DNA of 64,000 nt from contig QUOL01000001.1 in NCBI GenBank assembly GCA_009761415.1, forward strand, positions 3,658,001 through 3,722,000, read 5' to 3'. The position numbers and the translations under genes were made by a program. Every line of letters begins with the position of its first letter. The first letter of the stretch is position 1. This stretch comes from Sarcomyxa edulis (Eukaryota > Basidiomycota > Agaricomycetes > Agaricales > Mycenaceae). Shown here in pieces: positions 47,863-60,141 of the stretch. The notes beneath the pieces were generated by a model, which searched no databases, was not told the DNA's origin, and saw only the letters and a program-made list of their open reading frames with translations.

Positions 47863-50728
47863 TCACGAGGACGTCCAACCGAATAATCGTTTCCGGATCT
47901 CAGCACCGGCTCGTCTGCGTTCTCGAACGGCTCCGCCTTCTCCGAGCATGGATTTATTCTCGATGGCGCGACGGCTTAGGTAGGGCATTACCTGGTGGTT
48001 GGAGAAAGATGGTAAGTAATGGGGTGTGGCGTATATGCATTGCATCACATACCTCAGACAAAGCACCGTATGGGACGTATCTATCGCAATTGAAGGAGAA
48101 AAAGAATGAGTTGAGAATGAGTAACAAGAGAAGCAGGTTGGAAGGGAAAGAAAAACATACTTGATAAGTAGGGGTGCACTTGATCTCGTCTTTGCAACCA
48201 CATAGTCCGCTAGATCATCACCCATACCTATAGATATCACAAAACAGGTTTAATCAAAGGAAAAGACGAAAGAAGGATATCCATACCGTATAACTGCCCG
48301 AGTGTTACACTCTCGGCTACATCATCATCTATAGAGACGACCGAGCCCATCTCACCCTCACCTACACTCTCCCTGAGTGCCAGACCGTTCCTGACCAACT
48401 CATCCAATATCAGATCACAGCTCTTCCAATTATGCGTCCCGAATAACACTCCAATCGTCGGTAAACCAACCAACTTCCCTCCTCCCGTTCTCTTCCCTCT
48501 TCCTCGAGCAGACAAATCATCCCTGACAGCACCAACGAGCATCTTCACACACGAATCGTAACAAGCATCCGTCTCCTCTTTCGTCGTCCACACCGGTGGG
48601 TGGTCTTCCGGAGTGATAGATAGTGTGGGTTTGTTGAGGGCTTTTGCGGTTTGTGCGGCTACTTCGTGGGGGTGGTACGCTCCACGGACGAGTTTGAAGC
48701 CGAGAGAGAAGTTGTGCGTGCGTGCGTCGATGATGGATTGTCTGAGGTGTTCTGGTGTTCTAGGGTGAGTGAAAGTGATGGAGTCAGCTTGTGTTCATTC
48801 GAGCAGGAATGAGAATGCGGATAAGGGACAAGGCACTCCATTATAACAGGGTGTGACTGCGAAGAATGTCCTAGGTTCATATTGTACCTCCATACCCGCC
48901 AGGGAAGGAAAGCGAAAAGTGAAGCCAAGGAATTCGCCTCGAATACCGTGATGTATAGTGAAGAATAAGCAGTCTTGTATATGAATTGGGTATCTCATCT
49001 CAGATCACAGGCGCGTCATGATCATGAAAGATGTCGTGCAGCGAAGTGAGAAGGTTCGAGACGAGAGGGTCTGAACACTGAGAAACAGCATCGAGAGGAT
49101 CCCCGTATACGGCGAGGGGGATTTCAGGGAACTGCATCATACATACACGTGAAAGCCGTCCAATAGCCCTCACGTATAAACTCTAGGCGCAGGTGAGCGT
49201 TCTCGGGCTATTTGGTTTGCAAGTGCATGGAAGAATAGCAGACTCCCCCCTCTTTCCTAACCCTCTTTTCTAAGAACGAGTGGGGAAGAGGTGATTTTTC
49301 CCGTGCGCGTTTGTTGTATAGTGGGGCGGAGAGGAAGGCAAGATAGGAAGAAACAGGAAGAGAAAAACTTACCTGCGCAAATAAGCTTGATACGTTGCGT
49401 ATATTAGCGGTTGTGTTGATGAGGTCGTCGATGTTTTGTCCTTTGAATTTGGGAGCTTATTGAAACGACGCATGAGAGAGAATGTCAGGGCGTCCAGCGC
49501 AGGCTATACCATAGTCATGTCGTTAACATTCGAAGGCAAAAAAAGAGGCAGAACGGTCGACCCACCTGATACCAACTGTATTCCGCATCGACAATGATCT
49601 TCACACCACGTTGCTCAGCCCTGGCACAAATTTTGAACAGATCCGCATGTAGATCTGCTAGTTGTGCGATATCAGATTTTGTGAGTGGCGAGTTGGATTG
49701 GACGGTTTCGGGAGCGTAGAGAATATCAAGATCAGTAAGCTGTGGACAACCAGGGAACGGAACGGCTTTCGCTGCAGCTGTGGGTTTACGAGTTGTCAGA
49801 ATATGTTTTGAGAGATTGTGCAAGGCATGAGCGTCTGGGATGAGGGCTGTCTGCGGAAGTGAGCGAATAGAGAAAGCAACGCGGGAATCAGCATGGACTC
49901 GATCACCGGACACGGATCAGACGCACGATTTTGATAGCGACCCAGGTTCTTCGACCGCCCAACCCAAGTCCATTTCCAATCCCATTTGCATAGTTCTTGG
50001 CTTGTAGTTCATCTTCGAAATCGGCAGCTACGTCTATACACCGAATCATCTCGTTGACCATTCTCTTGTGAATATTCTCGGTTTCGGGAGGTAGATCAGC
50101 CACGGAAGATGTCTTAGTAGATGGTTGACCAGTCGCGTTCGCTTCATCGACCTCAACAGAATAGGCGAATAGAGTTCCTTTGTTTTCAGCACGTAGAGAA
50201 TGAAGGACGGGAAGGGTATCGTGAGCCGTATCTCCACCGACAAACTGTGAAGATGCAGAGAGATGTGTAAGTGAGCCCAATACATACATAATGACAATGG
50301 GAATTCACCTGGTCGAAGAACGTAACGCGAACAAAAGCCTCCGTGATTTGTTTGACGATCGGGATGCTCGTCAGCACGGAGAGGAGTTTCGGTGCAGAGT
50401 CTACAAGGCTGGGTATAGAACACATGGTGAAGACGAAATAGGTACGGATGAGTGACAAGAGCGGTGTAGGTGGTGGTCCCGGAGGTGATTCGTCAAGGTA
50501 AGTAGTCCCGATCTTCCATCCAACGATTCCAGTGCCGATGGTCAGAACGACCCCTGCGCCAATGGCTATACGCGTTGAGAGTGGTTTTGGTATGTTGGAT
50601 GTGAAAGAGAAAGAAGATCCGAATCGATATCGCCCTGCCATCAATGGTCTGACTGCTAGAGCGCTAAGCCTGACATCGTGAAGACAGAGACGGCCAGGAG
50701 GGCGCCTCAGGAGGTTGAGCAACGACAT
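47863..50728 (-). CDS. PUT1: Mitochondrial proline dehydrogenase
   Basis: Exons 50728-50309, 50244-49927, 49850-49566, 49503-49373, 48759-48287, 48227-48161, 48080-48053 and 47991-47863 encode 616 residues. A basic, hydroxylated N-terminus fits a mitochondrial presequence. The FAD-dependent barrel has FDQFVGGDT, KIIVDAEYSWYQ, LGFKLVRGAYHPHE, GVLFGTHNW and the signature PYLSRRAIENKSML. The enzyme oxidises proline to pyrroline-5-carboxylate and passes electrons to ubiquinone. The fourth intron is 613 nt (49372-48760), ten times longer than others here, and contains a small open frame. The gene diverges from an FAD oxidoreductase with a shared GATA/CCAAT-type element. Confidence 0.95.
49000..49140 (-). 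other. 46-codon frame inside PUT1 intron
   Basis: Within the 613-nt intron an ATG-initiated frame reads MMQFPEIPLAVYGDPLDAVS and ends in HDIFHDHDAPVI. It looks protein-like but has no known motif. It could be a fragment of another gene captured in the intron, or chance. Confidence 0.25.
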
Positions 50729-51987
50729 GATCGTTGGAAGACGGGACAAAATTCGGGGGAGGGTTATATGCCTCCTCGGATAGTCTACTTACACCCGAAT
50801 CGGCAGGGTATCGATGCTTAGCCGTGTGGGCTGGAGGGAGGCTGGAAGTCGCATTGCAATTATTCTTGTTATCGCCGTTCGTGCCGGTATCATTTAATCA
50901 ATATCAGGGATCACGCGCGTCACGCACGGTCACGTAGGATCATTTGGTCACGCGTTTTTGAATGTGTCGGATCATCACAGCAACGACAAGATCCGTCGGT
51001 GGCTTGCAGAAAAGGGCTTGGGCCCTGTATGCCTAGGATATGAGTTATGAGAGATTGTAACTGATTGAAGACGCGTACGTACGACCAGCAATGCATTGGA
51101 GACGCGTTTATCCCGGGATAATTGGTCCACGGGATCAGAGGATATGTATGCAAGTTCTGCCTCGAAGCTGTATGTTCGATCGGAAAGATAACAATAATTG
51201 CCATTGGCTTATCGGCGACACGAATAGAAGGAATAACGCCTCCATTGGCTTATCGGTTACACGGATCGATTATTTGAATAATCTGAATCAGAGAAAGATC
51301 AAACGGAAGGGCAAACGACTCTTCCCGACAGCAGTCGGGTTGTGATTTCTGACGACGACATGGAGGCTGGAGCGAACGAGGCAGCAATTTGAACGGCGAC
51401 GTGAATGTCAGTTTTGTGATTTGGCCTCCATAAATTCGACTTTCATACCTGGACAATCACATTATCACGCTATAAATCCACCATCGCTGTCGTTCGGAGG
51501 TGCATCGCCAAGTTGAAGAGGTCGAATTCGAGCAGAAGCGACACAGTAACGTCGACGGTCGACATGAGCTGAAGACGATGGTCATGACTTCCACGACAGA
51601 AACAACGCGAAGAAAAATGATCCGTCCACATTGCGTCCACATATGCCGACTTTCTCAATCTCTTTCGCCTCGCACGGATGGCTGCTTTGTGCACTGTATG
51701 CACTGAATCGTATCCTTTATTTCCGAATCTGTCGAGAGCGATGATAATAACAGTTGTGAGTAGGTCTGACATATGTCGTGCCCAACGCATTTTCACACTG
51801 GCGAGAATTCTTTTCAGGCCTCAAAGTGACACCGCAACGGTCGCAACTCTCGAGATGAATTGATCCAAAAGTACCTTGTATCCCAGAGTGGTTGATAGCT
51901 TCTTTGGCCTTCTGAGTTTGGAGCCATCCCACGTCCCACAGATAAGCCGCGAACCATTGTACGGTCATCAAGGTCGGACTAGACGAT
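50729..51987. other. Divergent promoter region, PUT1 and FAD oxidoreductase
   Basis: A 1.26-kb region between two amino-acid or amine catabolism genes. It contains the duplicated GATA/CCAAT element. No further gene is supported. Confidence 0.5.
51201..51256. promoter_or_regulatory. Duplicated CCAAT-GATA element
   Basis: The 15-mer CCATTGGCTTATCGG occurs exactly at 51201-51215 and again at 51242-51256. On the minus strand each reads GATAAGCCAATGG, joining a GATA-factor core to a CCAAT box. GATA factors such as AreA/Nit2 and CCAAT-binding complexes control nitrogen catabolism in fungi, matching the flanking genes. Function is inferred from the motif. Confidence 0.5.
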
Positions 51988-54032
51988 ATGGGATCAGCTC
52001 TTTCGCGATTACGAATCAGCTTGCATACCATGTACACCTTGTCCACAGCATACAAAGAACTCGCCGAAAAACTCGCCTTATCTCCTGGACTACCACGCCC
52101 GAATCCATCGACGCCATATTGGGTTATACCGCCTTCTTCTATCGCGAGACACAATGCAGGATGCGATAAGGACTCGGAGGGGGCTTCTTCGGATAGTCAT
52201 GGCTGTAGTTCGTCTCTGCCAGATTACGCAGACGTGGTGATTGTTGGGAGTGGGATAACGGGGACTGCGTTCGCCAGGACCCTCCTAGATTGGCATAGTG
52301 GGAACGAATCCAACACGCCCTTGAAGGTGGTTATGCTTGAGGCTAGGGATGCTTGTTCTGGCGCTACAGCAAGGTTCACATCTCCACTCCAAACCATCAT
52401 CATTGATCGCTATACTTATAGATTTGTGGATAGGAACGGAGGTCATATCACGCCACCTCTATATCATGATTACTTTGTTCTCAAAGAGATGCACGGCGCG
52501 TCTATGGCGCAAAAAATCATAAAATTCAGGCTCTCGCATCTAGGCGAACTGTTGAAAGTCGCTTCTGAAGAGAACCTGTTAGACCAGTCGCAATGCAGAG
52601 AGGTACAAACTTTCGACGTGTTCTACAATCAGGAGATGTTCGAGTTGGCCAAAACACATCTCAAGACGTATCAGAATGACATGCCAGGAGATGACGGTGT
52701 AGGCGGATATTCAGTCTTCGAACAAAACGAAGATTTACAAGTATGTTCACTTTTAGGATTTTGCAACGCCCTCATCTGACTCTTCATGACCTGCAGAAGC
52801 TTCAACTCTCACCTTTGGTCGTTGGATGTATCTGCACGCGTGCAGGTGCTATACACCCATATCGTCTCGTCACTGGTATTTTGGAACGTCTCCTACGCGT
52901 ATATTCACAACAGTAAGCACCTTCAACATGACAATGAAATTATAGAGTCGTTAAAGAAGGTATCAGATTCGACTTGTTCACCCAAACACCTTGTACCGCC
53001 ATATCACCTCCTGAAACTGGATCTCCGAATACGTTATACACTGTCCACACGCCTCGGGGGCAAATCACAACCCAGCACGTCATTCACTGCACCAATGCAT
53101 GGATATCGCACCTCTTGCCATCGATGCGCGGGAAGATCATTCCAGCTCGAGGAAACATGACCGCTCAGAGACCTGGAACCACTCTGGGAAAGGTACCAGT
53201 TACTGACTCGCAGTCCGTCCTCAAGAGCGATGATCGAAATCCCGATCCAAGCTCATGGCTAGGTACCCGTTCTTTCGTCTTTTATCCGAGTCGTAGTCCT
53301 TCGAGGTGGGATTATCTCACCCAGCAACCGGCCACCTCAGTGCCTTCCCCTCCACCTCCATACGCTCAGGACTCTGATCCATCCCCGTCGACATATCGCT
53401 ACCCGTCCCCCTCAGCCGAACTGATGTTGGGAGGCGGCTTCGCACAAGGAGGTGTCGCAGAACGAGCTTTCTTCGACGAAGTAGGCAACGTAGATGACGA
53501 GACATACAATCTAGGAGTACACTCGTACCTTGGAGGCGCGTTGCCAGTCTACTTTGGAGATGAGGCTTGGGGAGAGGAAGGCAGGCCTGTCGTCAACGGT
53601 GAAAATGAGGAGCCATGGGCGAAAGGACGTGTGAAGGCTTGTTGGAGTGGCATTATGGGGATATCGACGGATAGGTTGCCATGGGTGGGGAGGATGCCGG
53701 AGACCATCGCCACTCGCAAACGGAAAGGTTCTGGGGTAGAACGTGGTATGACATTTGCTGATAAACTTGTTCATGCGAAGCCACATTATGCGAGAAGTCG
53801 TTCTCGTTCGTCATCTCCCTTGGTAGAACCAGCGGGGGAATGGCTATCTGCTGGGTATTCTGGCGAAGGTATGGTGCATGCTTTCATGAGTGGGAAGGCG
53901 TTGGCCTATATGGTCCTTGGTATCGAAGATGACGTTCGCATGGGGGAGTGGTTTCCTGATGCTTTCAGGATCACTCAGGACAGGTGGAAGGCAGCGAAGA
54001 TAGAGGATCTGTTAGAAGAGTATGGAATTTGA
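51988..54032 (+). CDS. FAD-dependent oxidoreductase, DAO family
   Basis: Exons 51988-52373, 52434-52740, 52797-52912 and 52946-54032 encode 631 residues. The dinucleotide-binding fold is at about residues 82-115 (VVIVGSGITGTAFARTLL, then VVMLEARDACSGATARNGGH). Later segments VHTPRGQITTQHVIHCTNAW, SGIMGISTDRLPWVGRMPE and AGYSGEGMVHAFMSGKALA are typical of the DAO (D-amino-acid oxidase/sarcosine oxidase-like) superfamily. The substrate cannot be told. The protein carries a Pro-rich loop with a PPPPY (PPxY) motif near residue 390. It is divergent from PUT1, suggesting a nitrogen-catabolic role. An internal Met at 52033 is an alternative start. Confidence 0.9.
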
Positions 54033-54120
54033 TATATAATTACATTTGAAGACTTCTGAACAGTAAAGAGATTCGTAAATGTTTCGATGATCTTCATCCC
54101 AGTCCTTTCCTCATTCGATG

Positions 54121-56178
54121 CTACAAAGGTTCTCCAGCTAGCCAACGCTGAACTAGAGCCAAGGCTTCTTTCGGTTTATCGTAAGGTACCTATGGTGGCA
54201 CATAAATCAGAAAGCCCACCAAGTGTTCCGTAGCAGTAGTGAGAAGACACATACCAGATGTCCGGCACCATAGATCGTAGCAAACGTCAACCCTTTCGCG
54301 CTCCTAGTCTGTCCCACAGTCACGCCGTCTATCGTCCAATTCCTCAATTCTTGTGAGCCGAATAGCTCTTTCCCGCTCCATTCCATAGCGAGACTCCAAC
54401 GCTCGTTGCCTACCCAGTTGCATACGAAGTCGTTGGCACCGATATACAAGAGCACTTTGATGTCCCGCTCAAGAAGAGCAGCAACATGATTGGTAGTAGG
54501 ATGGTACATGTCGTGTGTTTGAGAGAATGCTTCCGCTACGCTGTCTGAGCATGAGGAAAAATTTGCTGTAACAGACGGGTCTACACCGAGGAGAGTGCGT
54601 ATTTCGGGTTTGTCGAGGTACTGTGAGATGTATCTGTCGCTCTTTTGTCAAGCCATGTCCTAGAGGAAACGTTACAAAAGCACGTACCTGGTCGCTGGAT
54701 AACAGAGGGTATTTTCCAGGCCGCCTTCACATGTCGCGTGGGTCATGTCGTATGGATTTAGACCTACTCATGACAGAGAGTGGACAGATGAGCGGATGGA
54801 TACTGGGCAAAGAATATAACGTACCGAGCAGTTCATATTGACGCGTAAACGAGCTCCAACAGAAAGTTACAGCCGCGTCGCAGTTTATAGCGTCGTACAT
54901 GTCGATACACGATTCTTTCATCCACTTATCGCAGCGTGGAATCTAGGGTGAGGTATTACTCAGGTCGTCTTAAGATGGGAGGAAGACGATATATAGCTAC
55001 CAGTTTCTTGAGCGAAACACATGAGCTGCATTACGGTGAAATTGAGTAAGAATCGTCACTGAAGAAAGAGATCAATGACCTGATGTCCAAAATTGGAGGA
55101 ACGGAAGCATGCGTGCATTGCATGTCGAAGAATGAAGTTATCAGTGATTGAGTATCGGTCATACCGTTCCCTGGAGTCTCTCTTTGAGTATAGGAAGGAA
55201 CGGAACGAGAACGTCGATTGCTCACCGATCATGACTGAGGTCAAGTTTATGGGTGTCAACCCAGCTTCTAGTAGGCGTGCATTTTGATCGTATACATATG
55301 AAGCGAAGACGGGCAAGTAATGGCCCTATGTACACACAGTAGCATCAGTTGGCAAGGGAGGCGCAAAGCAGATACATCGTCCCATACGTACCCCGTAGGA
55401 TTCTCCTGCCATATGGAAAGGTCGACCCTTAAACTTGCCAAAGTTCTCGAAAAAGATGGAGACGAAAGCGGCAACATCTTGTGCAGCTTGCTCTGTGGTG
55501 CTCTCCCGGGGAAGTCAGAGGGCAAAAGCTCATGTAGACCATGCGTGGCTTACCACTGACTCTCCATATTCCGCATATGAGAAACCCACACCAATGGGCT
55601 GATCAATGAAGAAGATGTTTGCATTCGTAGACCAACTTTCGGCGAAGAATTTAGGACCTTCTGCGTCAGTGATTCGACAAGGACCTTCAAAACACAGGGT
55701 AAGATGTATACTGATATCGAGCAAACATGCGTCTTGCCGAGCTCCATGAAGAGACCCATAGTTGAAGAACATCCAGGTCCTCCATTAGTCCAAAAAATAA
55801 CGTCGTCCTTATCGGGATCATTTCTGCTCTCGAAGAAGTAGAAAAAGATGTGTCGCGCCTCGATGTCAATGTATCCTGTATACGACCTGCAAGACTCAAA
55901 ATCAACTCTCATGAGGAATAAGACAGAAGATAGTCTTACTTCACAGTCGCGTCGCAAAATGACGACTTTTTGATTCTCACCCCATAGTTAGGAAATAAAG
56001 GGTGTCCCATGGTAGTGAATTCGGACTCAGGAAGCAGGTCCAAAGTCTCCACAGGTGTGAATAGACCTTCTTCGTATAGACTTGATGATCCATGTCTGGA
56101 GGAACTTTGTACAAAGAACGTCTGCGCAGCATGAACACTGACACCGAACAAGAGACCAAGCTGTACCAGTAATCGCAT
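54121..56178 (-). CDS. Serine carboxypeptidase (S10), carboxypeptidase Y-like
   Basis: Exons 56178-55940, 55886-55738, 55684-55554, 55502-55392, 55325-55226, 55170-55080, 55025-55001, 54942-54825, 54763-54688, 54633-54255 and 54189-54121 encode 495 residues. A signal peptide is followed by a short pro-region and the alpha/beta-hydrolase core: [21 protein letters not shown], nucleophile Ser208 in GESYGG, Asp415 in GANDFVCNW and His472 in GAGHLVPYDKP. It should remove C-terminal residues from peptides in the vacuole or secretory space. The intron after 55738 starts with GC instead of GT. The 3' end lies 88 nt from the oxidoreductase stop. Confidence 0.93.
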
Positions 56179-56734
56179 GGTGTTCGTTCCAGTCGTGGTA
56201 GGTCGTGGTCGTATTAAGAAGAATCTGATTTCGAATCAGGATAATTAGCTCACTCTGAGCGGCATATGACACGTCGATGATAACAGGTCGACGCATTTGA
56301 CATCGGCGTCTATGCGAGCTCAGCGCTCAAGGGCTATCTGACTTGGAATCCGATAAAGATACATAGTAGTGGGTCTATCTTTTGGTCGGGACTGGCAAGA
56401 ACGGCAAGTGAATGAAGCAAGACACGAGTCGGTCATGATGGTAGCGAACAACAAATTTCGCGGGTCCGATCACTTGTCCTCCTACTCAAGTTCAGACGTT
56501 CAGAACTTCAGAGCGTTTGAGGTCCAACTCAAACACAATGATCAGGTATCTCTATATGCACAATAAGGCTGCAAGAAAGATATGGGAGAAGCAGAAAAAC
56601 TATCACGCCTCAAACTCTACGAAACTCGAACGAGAAAGCTGAGATGCACTTTAGAGGGGCAGTCTGATTACATTTCAAGAGGGAATTATTAACGGGGTAG
56701 CTATAAACCGAGTCCTCAAGACGAACTTGTACAT
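56179..56734. other. Intergenic
   Basis: Contains the carboxypeptidase promoter (minus) and the 3' flank of the F-box gene. If the F-box transcript is not spliced at its last intron its frame would run to 56610. No other gene is supported. Confidence 0.4.
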
Positions 56735-58121
56735 TTAATATTGAGAAAGGGCTAAATGCTCTGTGGGACGCGGTATCAGTACGAGCCACATAAACACAAA
56801 AACCACAAAACATAGACATACCCATGAGTCCACTGGAGTCCGCAGTCCAATCATTTCTGTTCAGGGCTTCTACAGGACGGACAACAAACATACTCGAGGC
56901 GCCATATTTCCAGAGGAGATTTTTTATCATGCCTGTCTTTGCCTTGGCACCCGTCATTCCCATCGAATGATTAGATACGCACAGTTCAACGCATTCCAGA
57001 GCGAGCTGAGAAGTCATGAACAGAGCAACGAAAGCGCGCCAGTCGATGTTTTCGACTTCAGCGTGTTTACTCATCTCTAGGATGATCCTGATGTGACGCA
57101 TAGACCTCGGAAGGCTCAAAAGAAGGGGAGCGAGGAACCTGTGGATACGGAGCGGTCTGTCAGTATAGATAGAAAATTCGATGGACCGCAGACGAGGGAA
57201 GTCGTAGAATTCGAATGTTTGTATGAATAGTTCTGTGAGTATCAAAGATGTGAGTTGGTACTTTCGCGAAGAAAAATGAAAACATAACTCACTCCTGGAG
57301 CGCCCCTTGAAACAGACGACGAGATCCTTCAGAGTAGGTTTCATGGTCTGTACAAAGCGCCAAACTTTATCCATTGTCTCTTGATCATCTGCCAAGGGTC
57401 CGACTTTGAACGAATCAATAGGCCACACGCGTGGTAGAGCCAAGAGCCAATTCCAGAGGCGCACTTCCGAGTGCTTGTCGTATTGATTGTTATTGACGCA
57501 CAGTTTTTGCACCTGCATACGGACGCGCGGTGGCAGTACAGGGAGATCGCCCGTGTCTTGAAAGGATATCACGTCCAACTCAAGGATTCGCAGTGCCGGA
57601 AACGAGGACATGAACCCAACAAACTGGTGAACCGACTTGAAGGAAAGGCATTCGAGACTAAGCACAGTCAATTTTGGGAGGCCATACGAGAGAATATATC
57701 CGAAGGTGTCTTCAGCTATGTATTTCCATGGTGTGCCGAAACGTAGCATCGTGAGATTCGGCAGAGTGAGGATAGGCCTGACATGGACCAGATGGAATGT
57801 CCCCCTATTGCCCAGAGTGACGCAACGTATATGAGGTTTGATGGTTGACAAAGGAGAGTCTATCAGACCGGAGAGCGATTCGGCTTGGGTGGCCCTGACG
57901 AGTATTCGATGGTATAGATAGTGTCGAGAGACCGGTATGAAGGACCTAGCCACTGCACTACATTTCACGAGGGAACGCCGATCGTTGGAGAAATTGCGGA
58001 TGATCATATCGATGATTTTTTGAGGGAGTCTCGGTGTTGTGTTCGACGGAAATGCCACCCGAGAAGATTTGGCCCAAGGGTGAAAATCGGGGGCTGGGTT
58101 CAGTAAATCTTTCAAATCCAT
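56735..58121 (-). CDS. F-box/leucine-rich protein
   Basis: Starting at the first ATG (58121, MDLKDLLNP), exons 58121-57294/57293, 57232-56822 and 56760-56735 give about 421 residues. The F-box covers about residues 28-70 (LPQKIIDMIIRNFSNDRRS, KCSAVARSF), followed by LRR-like segments (LTMLRFG, LTVLSLECLSF, LRILELDVISF). The 60-nt first intron is a multiple of three without stops, and the last intron, if kept, adds about 70 residues, so the unspliced frame is fully open from 58121 to 56610. Splicing is preferred because the resulting terminus resembles the F-box gene at 1.5-2.6 kb. A role as an SCF substrate receptor is expected; the substrate is unknown. Confidence 0.75.
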
Positions 58122-58132
58122 CTTGGAAGGTT

Positions 58133-58276
58133 GAGTAGTCTTTTCGAGGTGAGTAGTCTTTTCGAGGTGAGTAGTCTTTTCGAGGTGAGTAGTCTTTTCG
58201 AGGTGAGTAGTCTTTTCGAGGTGAGTAGTCTTTTCGAGGTGAGTAGTCTTTTCGAGGTGAGTAGTCTTTTCGAGGT
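58133..58276. repeat. Eight-copy 18-bp tandem repeat
   Basis: GAGTAGTCTTTTCGAGGT is repeated eight times without a visible mismatch, starting 12 nt upstream of the F-box ATG at 58121. Because 18 is a multiple of three, every frame stays open and reads as a six-residue peptide repeat on either strand (for example HLEKTT). None of these frames has an ATG, since the apparent starts are GTG, so the array is read as promoter or 5' leader. Confidence 0.95.
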
Positions 58277-58507
58277 GAAGTTCGTCGCGGTAAAGTGGCA
58301 AGAGGAAATTTGAAGCGAGTGGCACTTATCAAGTGATGGTGGACGATCAGCTTATTTTGAAATTCATTTTTGAGTCCGCTTGCCACTGCTTGCCACGCGT
58401 TGGCCACGCGCGTCGGCTCAAAAATGTTTGCTTCGTGTTGACTTGTCTAGAGATACAAAGACCGTCAGGAATCGAATAACTGAAATGTTCTAATGCTCAT
58501 TCCTGAC

Positions 58508-59360
58508 CTATTTTAACGACTGCCCGTTGACATTTCTCTTCTCCAACGCTCTGCTGACCCTAAAGAGGTCAGTCTCGAACAGGAATATTCTTGTATCCTT
58601 ATAATCGCAGAAGCCGAGCTCAGGCAATATGGGACTAGCTATGTGCGATAAACCATCGTGAGCCACAAATGGGACACATGCACAAAGGAAACCCCTACCT
58701 GATATCAAGTCAAAGAACATGACCCGAGATATCAGTGCCCCAAGTATCGATAGGCGAAACGACGAACATATCTGGGGCATCATGTTTCTCCATCTGTCGG
58801 TTTCCGCTAGCTGCCGAATCTTAGCAAAGTCGGTTTCGAGAGGCCTCGAAAATATCACCCGCCAGCTCCACAATATCTCCACCCACGATTTCGATATCGC
58901 TAGAGCCTCCGCAATACCCCGTAGAGTTATTGCCGACGATAGAAATGAACGAGTCTCTGCTGAGATCGTTTTCCACCGGAAGGCGTAGCATCGCGACACC
59001 TGGTAAAGCTAATTTACATCTAGCACCCTCTAGCACGAGACAGTTCGAAATGATGAGCCGAGGTCTGTGAACCGCATAAGACGAGGCGTACCTGTTGATC
59101 TATTGTAGAACGCGGGGAGTCCAACAGACTGACGAGGGCTTGCATGTTAGAGTTTTTGACGTCTATTTCCTGGAATAGATAGGGGCAAAAGATTGGGACA
59201 GAAGAACTAGACAGTATTACACCGTTCAAGGGCTGCTCGGTCGTGGATGATCATATCGGTGAATTCTGGAGGAAACCTGGGCGAGACGATATACTTATCC
59301 TAGTCGAAAATTCAACGCTTGGAGCGTCGGACCTCAGGGTCGAACTAGATCCAAATCCAT
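58508..59360 (-). pseudogene. Decayed F-box gene
   Basis: Minus-strand pieces in different frames line up with the F-box genes of this window: MDLDLVRP at the start (59360, compare MDLKDLLNP), PPEFTDMIIHD near 59250, YLFQEIDVK and VSLLDSPRSTIDQQVRLVL around 59070-59180, then leucine-rich remnants down to 58508. Stops and frame changes separate them, and the F-box core is shortened. It is a dead tandem relative of the gene at 56735-58121. Confidence 0.7.
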
Positions 59361-60141
59361 CCCCAATGTCAATAGTCCTTCGAGATAGCCCCACAAGACA
59401 AGGCGTAGTGATTGTTCGAAAGAAGTTAGAGTCGAGGAGATTATCGATTCATTGTGTGAGTCTCGACCGTATGGACTCCGCCCTCTGACCGCTCTCCGCC
59501 TCGAACTCCGACGACTCAGGCTTGCCAGGTGGCCGACGCGTCCTGACGCGTCTTTCGTTGACCTCGACCTTCAGAAACAAGACGAATGCATTGCTGACCA
59601 GAAGAGTAGCTGGTACGAGCTGTTTACCACCGAATATCGAGAGAAATATGGTGAATCCGCGAGTTGTAGAGCTTGAGCTACAGATTCGTTTGACAGCATT
59701 GACACTGACCTTGACTCCACCGCAATTGCAACATCGCAATAGCATACTACACTGTAAGTCCTTCTCGGTATAGATCCGAGAATATCTTGCATTAACAATC
59801 CAAGTGTAGTTTGCCTCCATGCTTCCTCTACCAGAAAGGCGTGCCGGTGTATTAGCTGCGCAAGCATCGTAAGTATGTCCGATACGATATTATTATCTCG
59901 TCCTTATGTCAGGTGGTATCGTACGACCATTTCGAGGCTTGCTTTCAGAGCCCGAAGATGAGTTTCCTGACATTTGCAGAGCTGACCAAGTTACCAGTTC
60001 TTTAATCACCCTGGCCAGTATTCCTCAACGGAAATGCACCGTCACCGACGACTACCTTAGTACCTATGTTCTGGGGAGAACGTGACGATTTCCAAAGAAA
60101 CTTGTTATATAAATACAGGATGGACCAAAGATATTGACGTG
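59361..60141. other. Intergenic, no gene recognised
   Basis: Short frames only. No motif is recognised between the F-box relic and the acidic protein gene. Confidence 0.4.

Noticed and set aside
58122..58407. Repeat-coding frames (HLEKTT, SPRKDY, SSLFEV) around the minisatellite
   Set aside because: All are open only because the period is 18; the upstream starts on the minus strand are GTG, not ATG, and the real F-box start lies after the array.
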